Positions 42,060 through 50,451 of a stretch of 64,000 nt of DNA are shown in pieces; the stretch's first letter is position 1; each line of letters opens with the position of its first letter. A model generated the notes under the pieces. It ran no database searches. It saw only the letters and a program-made list of their open reading frames with translations, and was not told the DNA's origin. Source of the DNA: an uncultured Hungatella sp. (GTDB taxonomy: Bacteria > Bacillota > Clostridia > Lachnospirales > Lachnospiraceae); the NCBI GenBank assembly GCA_910585645.1, contig CAJUFP010000003.1, positions 1-64,000 of the forward strand. The letters run 5' to 3'. Made by a program: the position numbers and the translations under genes.

Positions 42060-42131
42060 AATGAATAAAAATTTAAAAATATACATAATATGCAATAATA
42101 ATGTATATTTATAAATGAATATTGTAGAAAA
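42060..42131. promoter_or_regulatory. ArgR/AhrC-box-like sites between argG and argC
   Basis: AATGAATAAAAATTTAAA (42060-42077) is close to the Bacillus AhrC box CATGAATAAAAATKCAAK. A second partial match starts at 42114 (AATGAATATTGTAG). They lie between the two divergent promoters, consistent with arginine-dependent repression of both directions. Confidence 0.55.
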
Positions 42132-42137
42132 AGCCAC

Positions 42138-42166
42138 TTTTCAACAGAGGAAAAACCTACTATAAT
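42138..42166 (+). promoter_or_regulatory. argC promoter
   Basis: A weak -35 TTTTCA (42138-42143) and a perfect TATAAT (42161-42166) are 17 bp apart, giving a leader of about 57 nt. Confidence 0.55.
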
Positions 42167-42229
42167 AAGGAGACACGTTATAGACGAAAGAGTGGCAGAG
42201 ACTTAAGGAGATAATGAGGAGATAAGAAT

Positions 42230-43270
42230 ATGATCAAGGTTGGGATTATCGGTTCTACCGGTTACGCGGGAGGGGAGCTGGCAAGGATTTTGCTTCAGAG
42301 GGATGATGTGGAGATCAAATGGTTCGGCTCCAAAAGCTATGTGGACCAGAAGTACGCTTCCGTTTACCAGAATATGTTTCAGATCGTGGATGATGTGTGT
42401 ATGGAGGAAAATATGGACAGGCTGGCAGAGATTGCGGATGTGATCTTTACGGCCACTCCCCAGGGGCTGTGCGCGTCCCTGGTCAATGAGGAGCTGCTGT
42501 CCAGGACAAAGGTGATTGACTTAAGCGCGGATTTCCGAATCAAGGATGTGGCGGTGTATGAGAAGTGGTACAAGATCACCCATCCGTCGCCTCAGTTTAT
42601 CGGGGAGGCGGTGTACGGGCTGCCGGAGCTGAACCGGGAGAAGATTAAGAAAGCCAGACTGGTGGCAAATCCGGGGTGCTATCCCACCTGCTCCACATTG
42701 GCCATCTATCCTCTGGTTAAGGAGGGGCTCATTGACACGGATACCCTGATCATTGACGCCAAGTCCGGGGTGTCAGGGGCCGGGAGAGGGGCCAAGGTGG
42801 ATAATCTGTACTGTGAGGTCAATGAGAGCTGCAAGGCTTACGGGGTGGCCAGCCACAGGCATACGCCGGAGATTGAGGAACAGCTGTCCTACGGGGCCGG
42901 AAAGCCGGTGACATTGAATTTTACGCCTCATTTGATTCCCATGAACCGGGGGATCCTTATAACGGCTTACGCCTCTCTGGTGAAGAAGGTTTCCTATGAT
43001 GAGGTGAAGGCTGTGTATGATAAGTATTATGGGGCGGAGCGGTTTGTGAGAGTGCTGGAACGGGATGTGTGCCCTCAGACCCGATGGGTGGAGGGGAGCA
43101 ATTTTGTGGATGTGAATTTTAAGATTGATGAGAGGACCGGACGGGTCATTATGATGGGGGCTATGGATAATATGGTGAAGGGAGCCGCGGGACAGGCGGT
43201 GCAGAATATGAATCTGATGTTTGGGCTGGCGGAGGATACAGGCCTTCGGCTGGTGCCGGTGTTTCCGTAG
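42230..43270 (+). CDS. argC: N-acetyl-gamma-glutamyl-phosphate reductase
   Basis: A 346-residue NADPH-dependent reductase of arginine synthesis, converting N-acetylglutamyl phosphate to the semialdehyde. The nucleotide loop GSTGYAGGELARILL opens the protein. The catalytic Cys is in VANPGCYPTCS and the later His in ASHRHTPEIE. This is the longer type 1 form. It heads the argCJBD operon, with 17 bp to argJ. Confidence 0.96.
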   Translation: MIKVGIIGSTGYAGGELARILLQRDDVEIKWFGSKSYVDQKYASVYQNMFQIVDDVCMEENMDRLAEIADVIFTATPQGLCASLVNEELLSRTKVIDLSADFRIKDVAVYEKWYKITHPSPQFIGEAVYGLPELNREKIKKARLVANPGCYPTCSTLAIYPLVKEGLIDTDTLIIDAKSGVSGAGRGAKVDNLYCEVNESCKAYGVASHRHTPEIEEQLSYGAGKPVTLNFTPHLIPMNRGILITAYASLVKKVSYDEVKAVYDKYYGAERFVRVLERDVCPQTRWVEGSNFVDVNFKIDERTGRVIMMGAMDNMVKGAAGQAVQNMNLMFGLAEDTGLRLVPVFP

Positions 43271-43287
43271 GGAAGGAGGGAAGTATT

Positions 43288-44517
43288 ATGAGTTTTCAGA
43301 TCATTGAGGGCGGCGTTACTGCTGCCAAGGGGTTTCGGGCCGCGTCAACGGCGGCGGGGATCAAGTATAAGGACAGGCAGGATATGGCCTTGATCTACAG
43401 TGAGGTTCCATGCGCTGCGGCGGGGACATTTACCACCAATGTGGTGAAGGCGGCTCCGGTGAAGTGGGACCAGGATATTGTGTATAACAAGCCCGGGGCT
43501 CAGGCGGTGGTGATCAACGCGGGGATCGCCAATGCCTGTACCGGGGCGGAGGGGTACGGATACTGTAAGGAGACCGCGGACGGGGCCGGTCAGGTTCTGG
43601 GGATTGCGGCGGACTCTGTGCTGGTGGCTTCCACAGGGGTTATCGGGATGCAGCTTCCCATGGACCGGATTTCGGCGGGGGTGAGGGCGATGGCTCCCAA
43701 ACTGGACGGGAGCCTTGAAAGCGGCACGGCGGCGGCCAGGGCCATTATGACCACGGACACAAAGAAAAAGGAAGCGGCGGTTACGGTGGAGCTGGGTGGA
43801 AAGACAGTGACCATCGGGGGAATGTGCAAGGGTTCGGGGATGATCCATCCCAATATGTGTACCATGCTGGGATTTATCACCACGGACGCGGCTATTTCCA
43901 GGGAGATGCTTCAGGCCGCCCTCAGTGAGGATGTGGAGGACACCTACAACATGGTGTCCGTGGACGGGGATACTTCCACCAATGACACGGTGCTGCTTTT
44001 GGCCAACGGCATGGCTGGGAATCCGGAGATCAGGTCGAAGAATCAGGATTATGAGGCGTTTAAGGCTGCCCTCCACCAGGTCAATGAGACTCTGGCAAAG
44101 AAGATCGCCGGGGACGGGGAAGGGTGTACGGCTCTGTTTGAGGTGAAGATCGTGGGGGCAGAGAGCAAGGAGCAGGCAGTGACTCTGGCCAAGTCAGTGA
44201 TCACCTCCAGCCTGACCAAGGCGGCTATTTTCGGACATGACGCCAACTGGGGACGGATCCTCTGCGCTATGGGGTATTCCGGGGCGCAGTTTGACCCGGA
44301 ACAGGTGGATCTGTTTTTTGAGAGCAAGGCGGGGAAGCTTAAGATCATTGAAAATGGAGTGGCGGTGGATTACAGTGAGGAGAAGGCTACGGAGATTCTT
44401 TCACAGCCGGAGGTGACGGCTGTGGCGGATATGAAGATGGGGGATGCGACGGCTGTGGCGTGGGGATGCGATCTGACTTTTGATTATGTGAAGATTAATG
44501 CGGATTATCGGTCGTAG
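43288..44517 (+). CDS. argJ: Bifunctional ornithine acetyltransferase / N-acetylglutamate synthase
   Basis: A 409-residue self-cleaving enzyme that recycles the acetyl group from acetylornithine to glutamate. The processing motif reads KGSGMIHPNMC-TML, so the Thr192 nucleophile is preceded by Cys191 instead of the common Ala. ASTGVIGMQLP and GHDANWGRILCAMGYSG are typical. Presence of argJ makes the arginine pathway cyclic and explains the absence of argA and argE here. The start follows AAGGAGGG. A structured 222-bp element follows before argB. Confidence 0.96.
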   Translation: MSFQIIEGGVTAAKGFRAASTAAGIKYKDRQDMALIYSEVPCAAAGTFTTNVVKAAPVKWDQDIVYNKPGAQAVVINAGIANACTGAEGYGYCKETADGAGQVLGIAADSVLVASTGVIGMQLPMDRISAGVRAMAPKLDGSLESGTAAARAIMTTDTKKKEAAVTVELGGKTVTIGGMCKGSGMIHPNMCTMLGFITTDAAISREMLQAALSEDVEDTYNMVSVDGDTSTNDTVLLLANGMAGNPEIRSKNQDYEAFKAALHQVNETLAKKIAGDGEGCTALFEVKIVGAESKEQAVTLAKSVITSSLTKAAIFGHDANWGRILCAMGYSGAQFDPEQVDLFFESKAGKLKIIENGVAVDYSEEKATEILSQPEVTAVADMKMGDATAVAWGCDLTFDYVKINADYRS

Positions 44518-44527
44518 GAGGTAATTG

Positions 44528-44749
44528 AGTGAGCAAAGGGCGGGGAGTCGTGATGTCAGTCAGAGAAGGAGAGATGTCCCGTCCGGGTGAATTTATGCCA
44601 TGGAGATGAGACCAGGGAAACAGGAGGGCCTAACCCCGAGTGTTTCCCGCTTTAAGGGCTCATCGGAATGTTTGGCATATCTGAACCCGAACGGCACACA
44701 GTCTCCCTTCCCTCCCTGGCTCCGCGACTACCCCGCCCCATTGCTCACT
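44528..44749. repeat. Highly self-complementary 222-bp element between argJ and argB
   Basis: The ends are inverted: AGTGAGCAA, then GGGCGGGG and AGTCG at the left, pair with CGACT, CCCCGCCC and TTGCTCACT at the right. Inside, GTCCGGGT and TATGCCA (left) pair with TGGCATA and ACCCGAAC (right). Further in, GATGAG pairs with CTCATC, and the core GGGAAACA pairs with TGTTTCCC. The whole stretch therefore folds into one long branched hairpin. No target duplication was found. It may be a MITE or a structured RNA. A short frame through it is not a gene. It fills nearly all of the 303-bp gap 44518-44820. Confidence 0.75.
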
Positions 44750-44797
44750 AAACAATATATCAAATATGACAAACTTAAAGTTCCGGTTTATCCGGCT

Positions 44798-44803
44798 TAT
44801 AAT
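44798..44803 (+). promoter_or_regulatory. Possible secondary promoter before argB
   Basis: A perfect TATAAT lies 18 bp before argB, with only a weak -35 (TTAAAG at 44775). It sits just outside the structured element and could restore expression if that element blocks read-through. Confidence 0.35.
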
Positions 44804-44820
44804 GAAAGGGAGGAAGAGAG

Positions 44821-45717
44821 ATGAACTTAGATCCGGCAATCATGCAGAAGGCAGAGGTGCTTATTGAGGCGCTTCCCTATATCCAGCGTTTTAACAGGAA
44901 GATCATTGTGGTGAAGTACGGCGGCAGCGCCATGGTGGATGAGAATCTGAAGCGCCATGTGATCCAGGATGTGGTTCTTTTGAAACTGGTGGGATTTAAG
45001 CCCATTATTGTCCACGGCGGGGGCAAGGAGATCAGCCAGTGGGTAAACAAGGTGGGCATGGAGCCAAGGTTTGTGGGCGGGCTTCGGGTTACGGACGAAC
45101 CTACCATGGAGATAGCGGAGATGGTGCTCAACCGGGTGAACAAGAGCCTGGTACAGCTGGTCAATGAGCTGGGCGTCAAGGCGGTGGGCATCAGCGGCAA
45201 GGACGGGATGATGCTTAAGTGCGACAAGAAGTACGCGGGCGGTGAGGACATCGGGTTTGTGGGGGATATTAAGGAGGTCAATCCCAAGGTGATCTACGAT
45301 CTGCTGGAAAAGGATTTCCTTCCCATTATCTGCCCCATCGGATTTGACGATAATTATTTAAGCTACAATATTAACGCGGACGACGCGGCCTGCGCCATTG
45401 CCAGGGCAGTGAAGGCGGAGAAGCTGGCTTTTCTCACGGACGTGGAGGGGCTGTACCGGGATTTTGAGAAGAAGGAGACCCTGATTTCGGAGATGGAAGT
45501 GGGGGCTGCCCAGGAGTTCGTGGACAGCGGGGCCCTGGGAGGCGGGATGCTGCCGAAGCTGCAGAACTGTGTAGATGCCATTAAGGACGGGGTGTCCAGG
45601 GTGCATATTCTGGACGGAAGGATTCCCCACTGTCTGCTTTTGGAGATCTTTACCAACAAGGGCATCGGAACGGCGATTTTAAATTCAAAGGAGGAGCATT
45701 ACTATCATGGGAAGTGA
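44821..45717 (+). CDS. argB: N-acetylglutamate kinase
   Basis: A 298-residue kinase that phosphorylates N-acetylglutamate, often the arginine feedback point. The amino-acid-kinase motifs are VVKYGGSAM near the N-terminus and [10 protein letters not shown]. The substrate region [30 protein letters not shown] and [15 protein letters not shown] follow. The N-terminal helix of about 25 residues before the first strand is of the type found in arginine-sensitive hexameric forms. AGGGAGGAAG precedes the ATG. It overlaps argD by 11 bp. Confidence 0.97.
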   Translation: MNLDPAIMQKAEVLIEALPYIQRFNRKIIVVKYGGSAMVDENLKRHVIQDVVLLKLVGFKPIIVHGGGKEISQWVNKVGMEPRFVGGLRVTDEPTMEIAEMVLNRVNKSLVQLVNELGVKAVGISGKDGMMLKCDKKYAGGEDIGFVGDIKEVNPKVIYDLLEKDFLPIICPIGFDDNYLSYNINADDAACAIARAVKAEKLAFLTDVEGLYRDFEKKETLISEMEVGAAQEFVDSGALGGGMLPKLQNCVDAIKDGVSRVHILDGRIPHCLLLEIFTNKGIGTAILNSKEEHYYHGK

Positions 45718-46912
45718 GGGGAAGGAACTGGAGAAGAACAATGCCATTGACAGGGCGGAGCAGGTGCTGTACAAGACGTACAACCGTTTTCCCGTGATAT
45801 TTGAGCGGGGGGAGGGCGTGAGTCTGTATGATTCGGAGGGAAATGAATACCTGGATTTCGGGGCGGGGATTGCCGTGGCGGGACTGGGTTACAATGACCC
45901 GGAGTACACGGAGGCTTTGAGGCAGCAGGCCGGCAGGCTGCTGCATATCTCCAACCTGTTTTACAATCAGCCCTCCATTGACGCCGGGGAGCGGCTTTTG
46001 AAGGCTTCCGGCATGGAGAAGGTGTTTTTTACCAACAGCGGCACGGAGGCTGTTGAGGGGGCGCTTAAGATCGCCAAGCGGTACGCGTTTAACCGGGACG
46101 GTCATGGAGGCCATGAGATTATTGCCATGAAGCATTCCTTCCATGGCAGGAGCCTGGGGGCTCTTTCGGTTACGGGCAATGACCATTATCAGGAGCCTTT
46201 CGCGCCGCTGCTTCCGGGGATTAAGTTTGCGGATTTCAATGACCTGGACAGCGTGAAGGGGCTGGTAAATGAGAATACCTGCGCCATCCTTATGGAGACG
46301 ATTCAGGGGGAGGGCGGCATCTATCCGGCGGCCGAGGAGTTTTTAAAGGGCGTGAGAGCCCTGTGCGACGAACACGATATGCTCCTTATGCTGGATGAGA
46401 TTCAGTGCGGCATGGGGCGCACTGGTTCTATGTTCGCGTGGCAGGAGTACGGCGTGAAGCCGGATGTGATGACCGTGGCCAAGGCTCTGGGAAACGGCGT
46501 GCCCATAGGCGCGTTTCTGGCCAGGGGGAAGGCTGCCTGGGCCATGGGGCCCGGGGACCATGGGACCACCTATGGAGGCAATCCCTTTGTGTGCGCCGCG
46601 GCGGATACGGTGCTGCGGCTGTTTGAGGAGCGGAATATTTTGGACCATGTTAAGGGTGTGGGAGCGTACCTCTGGGAGAAGCTGGAGGAATTTGGCAGAA
46701 GTCACGGATGTGTGACGGGACACAGGGGAAAGGGACTGATGCAGGGGCTGGAGTTTGACAGGCCTGTGGCGGATATTGTGAAAAAAGCCCTTCTGGAACA
46801 GAGACTGGTGCTGATCAGCGCAGGGGCCAATGTGATCCGGTTTGTGCCTCCTCTTGTCATCACAGAACGTCATGTAGATGAGATGATCGCAAAACTGGGT
46901 GAGGCGTTATGA
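45707..46912 (+). CDS. argD: Acetylornithine aminotransferase
   Basis: A 401-residue class III PLP aminotransferase making N-acetylornithine. The family motifs [17 protein letters not shown], the [15 protein letters not shown] segment, [12 protein letters not shown] and the PLP-Lys strand [17 protein letters not shown] are all present. The ATG overlaps argB, and its stop overlaps the next gene (ATGA), so translation is coupled on both sides. Confidence 0.96.
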   Translation: MGSEGKELEKNNAIDRAEQVLYKTYNRFPVIFERGEGVSLYDSEGNEYLDFGAGIAVAGLGYNDPEYTEALRQQAGRLLHISNLFYNQPSIDAGERLLKASGMEKVFFTNSGTEAVEGALKIAKRYAFNRDGHGGHEIIAMKHSFHGRSLGALSVTGNDHYQEPFAPLLPGIKFADFNDLDSVKGLVNENTCAILMETIQGEGGIYPAAEEFLKGVRALCDEHDMLLMLDEIQCGMGRTGSMFAWQEYGVKPDVMTVAKALGNGVPIGAFLARGKAAWAMGPGDHGTTYGGNPFVCAAADTVLRLFEERNILDHVKGVGAYLWEKLEEFGRSHGCVTGHRGKGLMQGLEFDRPVADIVKKALLEQRLVLISAGANVIRFVPPLVITERHVDEMIAKLGEAL

Positions 46913-48201
46913 GTCCGGCGGTCAGTTATGAAAAGCAGAAGCGCAGGGCCACGGCGGGGATCGTGTCTTCGGCTGTGGTCCTTGGGCTTTCCTTAAGCAT
47001 AGCCCTGGCGGGATGGTTTTTCCTTCTGGACGCCTGGGGGCAGGCTTTGCGGGCACAGCAGAGGGAGACATGGTTTGACCCGTGGGAGGACGGCGGGAAG
47101 ATTCAGACTTCCTACAAGTGCTGGAACATGACAGGGCTGTCAGAGGAATTCGCGATGGATTTTAAGGAGACGTATCATTATTGCTTTGCCTTTGGCCAGA
47201 CAGGGGTTCCGCTTATTGTGAAGATGGCGGGAAGCCTGGAGGAGTTTCAGCCTTACAGGGACGCTCTGTACGTGGAGGGAGCCCAGATGCCGGAGGCTTT
47301 TATGCTTCGGGGAGTGGCGGCTCCCATTGAAGATGATATCCGGGAGTTTGCCATTGAAAGTCTGAATATTCTCTATGACGGCCAGGTGGTTTCCGAGGAT
47401 GATTTTGAGGAGCTTATTGGCGTCAGCTTTCTGGATACCACCAAAAAGCCTATGGGGGGAGCTGACTTTGCCGCTGGGATCGGGTGCGGAATGTTTGGCC
47501 TTGTCTTTGGCGGCATTGGGATTTTCCTGTTGGTTGTGAACATTAAGAGGCGGATAAGGGTCGGGCGTCTTTTGGAGAAAGAGCGGGAAAGTATGAGGCA
47601 GGCGGCCGCGTGGCAGAATACGGCTTATGATACGGCGTATGATGGGACTGGTAGTACGGATTACGGCAGGGGATATGATTCTTCTGTCTGGGGATATGAA
47701 GCCAGGGAAAGCCAAAGCGCCGCAGCCAGCGGCGTGAGATTGACGCCCCTGAAAAAGAGCAATCCGTTTCTTGGGATTTTGGGAGCCATAGGGGGCTCCC
47801 TCCTTGGCGTGGTGTTGTGGCTGTTTATTAGCTTTGTGGGATTTATCGCCGGCTTTGCGGGCTTTGTGATGTTAAAATGTGCTTTAAAAGGGTATGAGGC
47901 GCTGTCAGGGAGGCTGGATAAAAAAGGGGCGGTGCTCTCTCTTTTGATCACAGCATTTATGATATTTTTTGCCAATGGGCTGGAATATGTCATTGCCCTT
48001 TGCCGGGCGTTTTTTGAGCTGGATGCCAGCGTTGACACCATTCGGTATGTGTTGATGAATTTTGGCCAGCTGATGACAGAGACACAGTCCTGGGGCGGGT
48101 TTTATATGAATCTTGTGCTGGGATACGGATTGTCGATCTGGGCCAGTTACAGGGTTATCTGGGGGATACTGACTTTTAAGGAGCAGGATCCGTTTAACTG
48201 A
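46909..48201 (+). CDS. Uncharacterised membrane protein coupled to argD
   Basis: A 430-residue protein that I do not recognise. Hydrophobic segments are predicted at about 18-40, 185-210, 285-325, 345-370 and 400-420. An extracytoplasmic part of about 145 residues lies between the first two (WFDPWEDGGKIQTSYKCWNMTG, with an acidic DDIREFAIESLNI). A Tyr/Gly-rich cytosolic linker (TAYDTAYDGTGSTDYGRGYDSS) precedes the last four helices. The start overlaps argD by four bases, so it is translated from the arginine transcript. Nothing shows a link to arginine; an exporter or sensor role is only speculation. Confidence 0.8.
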   Translation: MSPAVSYEKQKRRATAGIVSSAVVLGLSLSIALAGWFFLLDAWGQALRAQQRETWFDPWEDGGKIQTSYKCWNMTGLSEEFAMDFKETYHYCFAFGQTGVPLIVKMAGSLEEFQPYRDALYVEGAQMPEAFMLRGVAAPIEDDIREFAIESLNILYDGQVVSEDDFEELIGVSFLDTTKKPMGGADFAAGIGCGMFGLVFGGIGIFLLVVNIKRRIRVGRLLEKERESMRQAAAWQNTAYDTAYDGTGSTDYGRGYDSSVWGYEARESQSAAASGVRLTPLKKSNPFLGILGAIGGSLLGVVLWLFISFVGFIAGFAGFVMLKCALKGYEALSGRLDKKGAVLSLLITAFMIFFANGLEYVIALCRAFFELDASVDTIRYVLMNFGQLMTETQSWGGFYMNLVLGYGLSIWASYRVIWGILTFKEQDPFN

Positions 48202-48226
48202 GATCCGCAAGAAGGAGGGAACGAAC

Positions 48227-48874
48227 ATGGTTGAGATACAGCAGCAGACGATCAGAGATTTTTTAGAGGTACTGTCCTCCAGGCAGCCGGTTCCGGGGGG
48301 CGGCGGCGCGTCGGCCCTGGCAGGGGCTCTGGGAACGGCTCTGGGGCTTATGGTGGGCAACCTGACTGTGGGAAAGAAGAAGTACGCTCAGGTGGAAGCC
48401 CGGGTGGTTTCCCTGATGGAACAGCTGACCGCAATGCAGGGGGAGATGATGGAACTGGCAGATGAGGACGCCAGGGTATTTGCGCCTTTGGCGGCGGCAT
48501 ACGGGCTGCCGTCAGGGACTGATGAGGAGAAAGCCCACAAGGCCAATGTTATGGAGGCCAATCTTTTGGCTGCCAGCCTGGTTCCCGTGAAGGTTATGGA
48601 GTTGGCTGTGGAGAGTCTTGGGATCTTGAAGGAGCTGGAGGAGAAGGGGAGCGTTATGGCGGTCAGCGACGTGGGTGTGGCGGTGCAGTTTGCCAGAACC
48701 GCGGTGACGGGGGCTGTCATGAATGTTTATATTAACACAAAGTCTATGACTGACAGGGAAAAGGCTCAGGAAATCAATGACAGAGCGGCCGCGGCGCTGG
48801 CCCGGGGGACCATGCTGGCAGATGAGATCTATGGCAGGGTGCTGAACAGGCTGAAAGGGAAGGAAAGCGTATGA
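48227..48874 (+). CDS. fchA: Methenyltetrahydrofolate cyclohydrolase, FTCD-C family
   Basis: A 215-residue enzyme of the formiminotransferase-cyclodeaminase C-terminal family (FchA). It interconverts 5,10-methenyl-THF and 10-formyl-THF in the folate one-carbon branch. The signature PVPGGGGASALAGALGTALGLMVGNLT is at residues 22-48, and the helical bundle with DEDARVFAPLAAAYGLP follows. AAGAAGGAGGG precedes the ATG. It overlaps folD by four bases. Separate FchA enzymes are typical of acetogens and purinolytic Clostridia. Confidence 0.92.
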   Translation: MVEIQQQTIRDFLEVLSSRQPVPGGGGASALAGALGTALGLMVGNLTVGKKKYAQVEARVVSLMEQLTAMQGEMMELADEDARVFAPLAAAYGLPSGTDEEKAHKANVMEANLLAASLVPVKVMELAVESLGILKELEEKGSVMAVSDVGVAVQFARTAVTGAVMNVYINTKSMTDREKAQEINDRAAAALARGTMLADEIYGRVLNRLKGKESV

Positions 48875-49716
48875 TTACACTGAAAGGGGCAGAAGTATCT
48901 GCAAAGATGAAGGAACAGGTTCAGGAGATGACTGGCAGGTTAAAGGGATCGGTTCCCAGGCTGGCTATTGTCCGGGTGGGAGAGAGGCCGGATGATCTGT
49001 CCTATGAGCGGGGAGCCATGAAGAAGATGGAAGCTTTCGGTTTGGAGGCTGTCTCCTGTGTTTTTCCTGCGGACATCACGGATGAGGAGTTTAAGAAAGC
49101 TTTCCGGAAGATCAATGACAACCCTGAGATTACAGGGATTCTGGTTCTGCGGCCTTTACCGAGGCAGATCTGTGAGAGGGATATTGAGAATATGATTTCC
49201 CCGGACAAGGACCTGGACGGTATCTCGCCAATCAATATCGCAAAGGTGTTTGCCGGAGATCCGTCGGGGTTTGCTCCCTGCACGGCGGAGGCTGTGGTGG
49301 AGGTGCTGAAAGCCAACAACATTGAGATCACAGGAAAACGGGCGGTGATCGTGGGGCGCAGCATGGTGGTGGGGAAACCTTTGGCCATGCTCCTTATGAA
49401 GGAGAACGCCACGGTTACGGTGTGCCATACAAAGACAGCGGATCTGCCGGGGATGTGCAGAACCGGGGAGATCCTGGTGGCGGCGGCAGGGCAGGCGAAG
49501 ATGATCGGCGGCGACCATGTGGGGCCGGGGGCGGTTGTCATTGACGTGGGGATCAATGTGGATGACAACGGGAGACTCTGCGGGGACGTGGATTTTGACG
49601 CCATCCAGGACAAAGCGTCCATGGCTACGCCTGTGCCGGGAGGCGTGGGAGCGGTAACTACAGCGGTACTGGCCAGACATCTGGCGCTGGCGGCTGCCGG
49701 GCAGGAGCGAACTTGA
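48871..49716 (+). CDS. folD: FolD-family methylene-THF dehydrogenase lacking cyclohydrolase residues
   Basis: A 281-residue protein of the FolD family. The NADP-binding half is normal (VIVGRSMVVGKPLAMLL, VVIDVGINVDDNGRLCGDV, TPVPGGVGAVTTAVL). In the folate-binding half the motif normally YVxxK reads YERGA, so Ala49 replaces the catalytic Lys. VQLPLP reads VLRPLP, so Leu93 replaces the Gln. The Asp of DKDLDG (Asp117) is kept. Loss of Lys is known to abolish cyclohydrolase activity in FolD while dehydrogenase can remain. It overlaps fchA by four bases, so the pair probably splits the two reactions. Confidence 0.88.
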   Translation: MITLKGAEVSAKMKEQVQEMTGRLKGSVPRLAIVRVGERPDDLSYERGAMKKMEAFGLEAVSCVFPADITDEEFKKAFRKINDNPEITGILVLRPLPRQICERDIENMISPDKDLDGISPINIAKVFAGDPSGFAPCTAEAVVEVLKANNIEITGKRAVIVGRSMVVGKPLAMLLMKENATVTVCHTKTADLPGMCRTGEILVAAAGQAKMIGGDHVGPGAVVIDVGINVDDNGRLCGDVDFDAIQDKASMATPVPGGVGAVTTAVLARHLALAAAGQERT

Positions 49717-49770
49717 AACGTATGCCGGGATGACAGAACATAACAAAAAGAATTTGGAAATTAGGAAGGA

Positions 49771-49815
49771 AGCCAGCCGCCGGATGGGATTGCCACCGGC
49801 GGCCGGCTTTTTTGT
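49771..49815 (+). terminator. Intrinsic terminator after folD
   Basis: AGCCAGCCGCCGG and CCGGCGGCCGGCT pair around a short loop with two minor mismatches, followed by TTTTTTT. It ends the argC-to-folD transcription block. Confidence 0.85.
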
Positions 49816-49927
49816 ATAGGACAGGCAAAACATTAAATGAGGCCGGAATTTGGCGTATAAAAATGGAGCTGATTTGGGAAAATAGTCTGCATCAGGAGTC
49901 GTCTCGATAAAGAAAGGAGCATTTGGT

Positions 49928-50356
49928 ATGTGGGGTATTGTGATCGCGCTGGTCTCCGGCGCGCTGATGAGCATTCAGGGAGTGTTTAATACAGAGGTGA
50001 CAAAGCAGACCAGTATCTGGGTCTCCTCCGGGTGGGTGCAGCTGACCGCTTTTTTGACATGCCTCGTGATGTGGCTGTGTACGGGGAGAGAGCAGATAAG
50101 CGGCCTTGGGCAGGTGCATCCCTGGTATATGCTGACAGGGGGCCTTTTGGGCGCGCTGATCACTTACACGGTGATCAAGAGCGTGGGAAGCCTGGGGCCT
50201 GCCAGGTCGGCGCTTCTTATTGTGATCGCCCAGATTCTTGTGGCCTATGCCATTGAGGTGATGGGGTTGTTCGGCGTGGAGAAGGCAGGGCTGGAATGGA
50301 AGAAAGTGATCGGCGCCGCAGTGGCTATCGCGGGAATTGTCATTTTTCGATATTAA
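49928..50356 (+). CDS. YdcZ/DUF606-type DMT superfamily membrane protein
   Basis: A 142-residue membrane protein with about four to five helices, one half of a drug/metabolite-transporter fold. The pattern MWGIVIALVSGALMSIQGVFNTEVTKQTSIWVSSGWV, with the conserved Gln and Asn in the first helix region, is typical of the YdcZ family. Usually two such proteins or dimers work together. AAGAAAGGAGC precedes the ATG. The transported compound is unknown. Confidence 0.85.
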   Translation: MWGIVIALVSGALMSIQGVFNTEVTKQTSIWVSSGWVQLTAFLTCLVMWLCTGREQISGLGQVHPWYMLTGGLLGALITYTVIKSVGSLGPARSALLIVIAQILVAYAIEVMGLFGVEKAGLEWKKVIGAAVAIAGIVIFRY

Positions 50357-50369
50357 CCAAAAAATGTGC

Positions 50370-50398
50370 TTGTATTTAACCGGGGAAGTGGTTAGAAT
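50370..50398 (+). promoter_or_regulatory. Promoter upstream of comEA
   Basis: TTGTAT (50370-50375) and TAGAAT (50393-50398) are 17 bp apart, 53 bp before the start codon. Confidence 0.55.
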
Positions 50399-50451
50399 AG
50401 AGGTAGGCTGAAGATGGTATCCTCCAATTACAGAGCATAAGGAGGATTGCC

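Noticed and set aside
44600..44824. 74-codon frame reading through the gap between argJ and argB
   Set aside because: It runs through the self-complementary element, lacks a ribosome site and has a Pro/Ser-rich composition typical of chance; the structure explains the sequence better.
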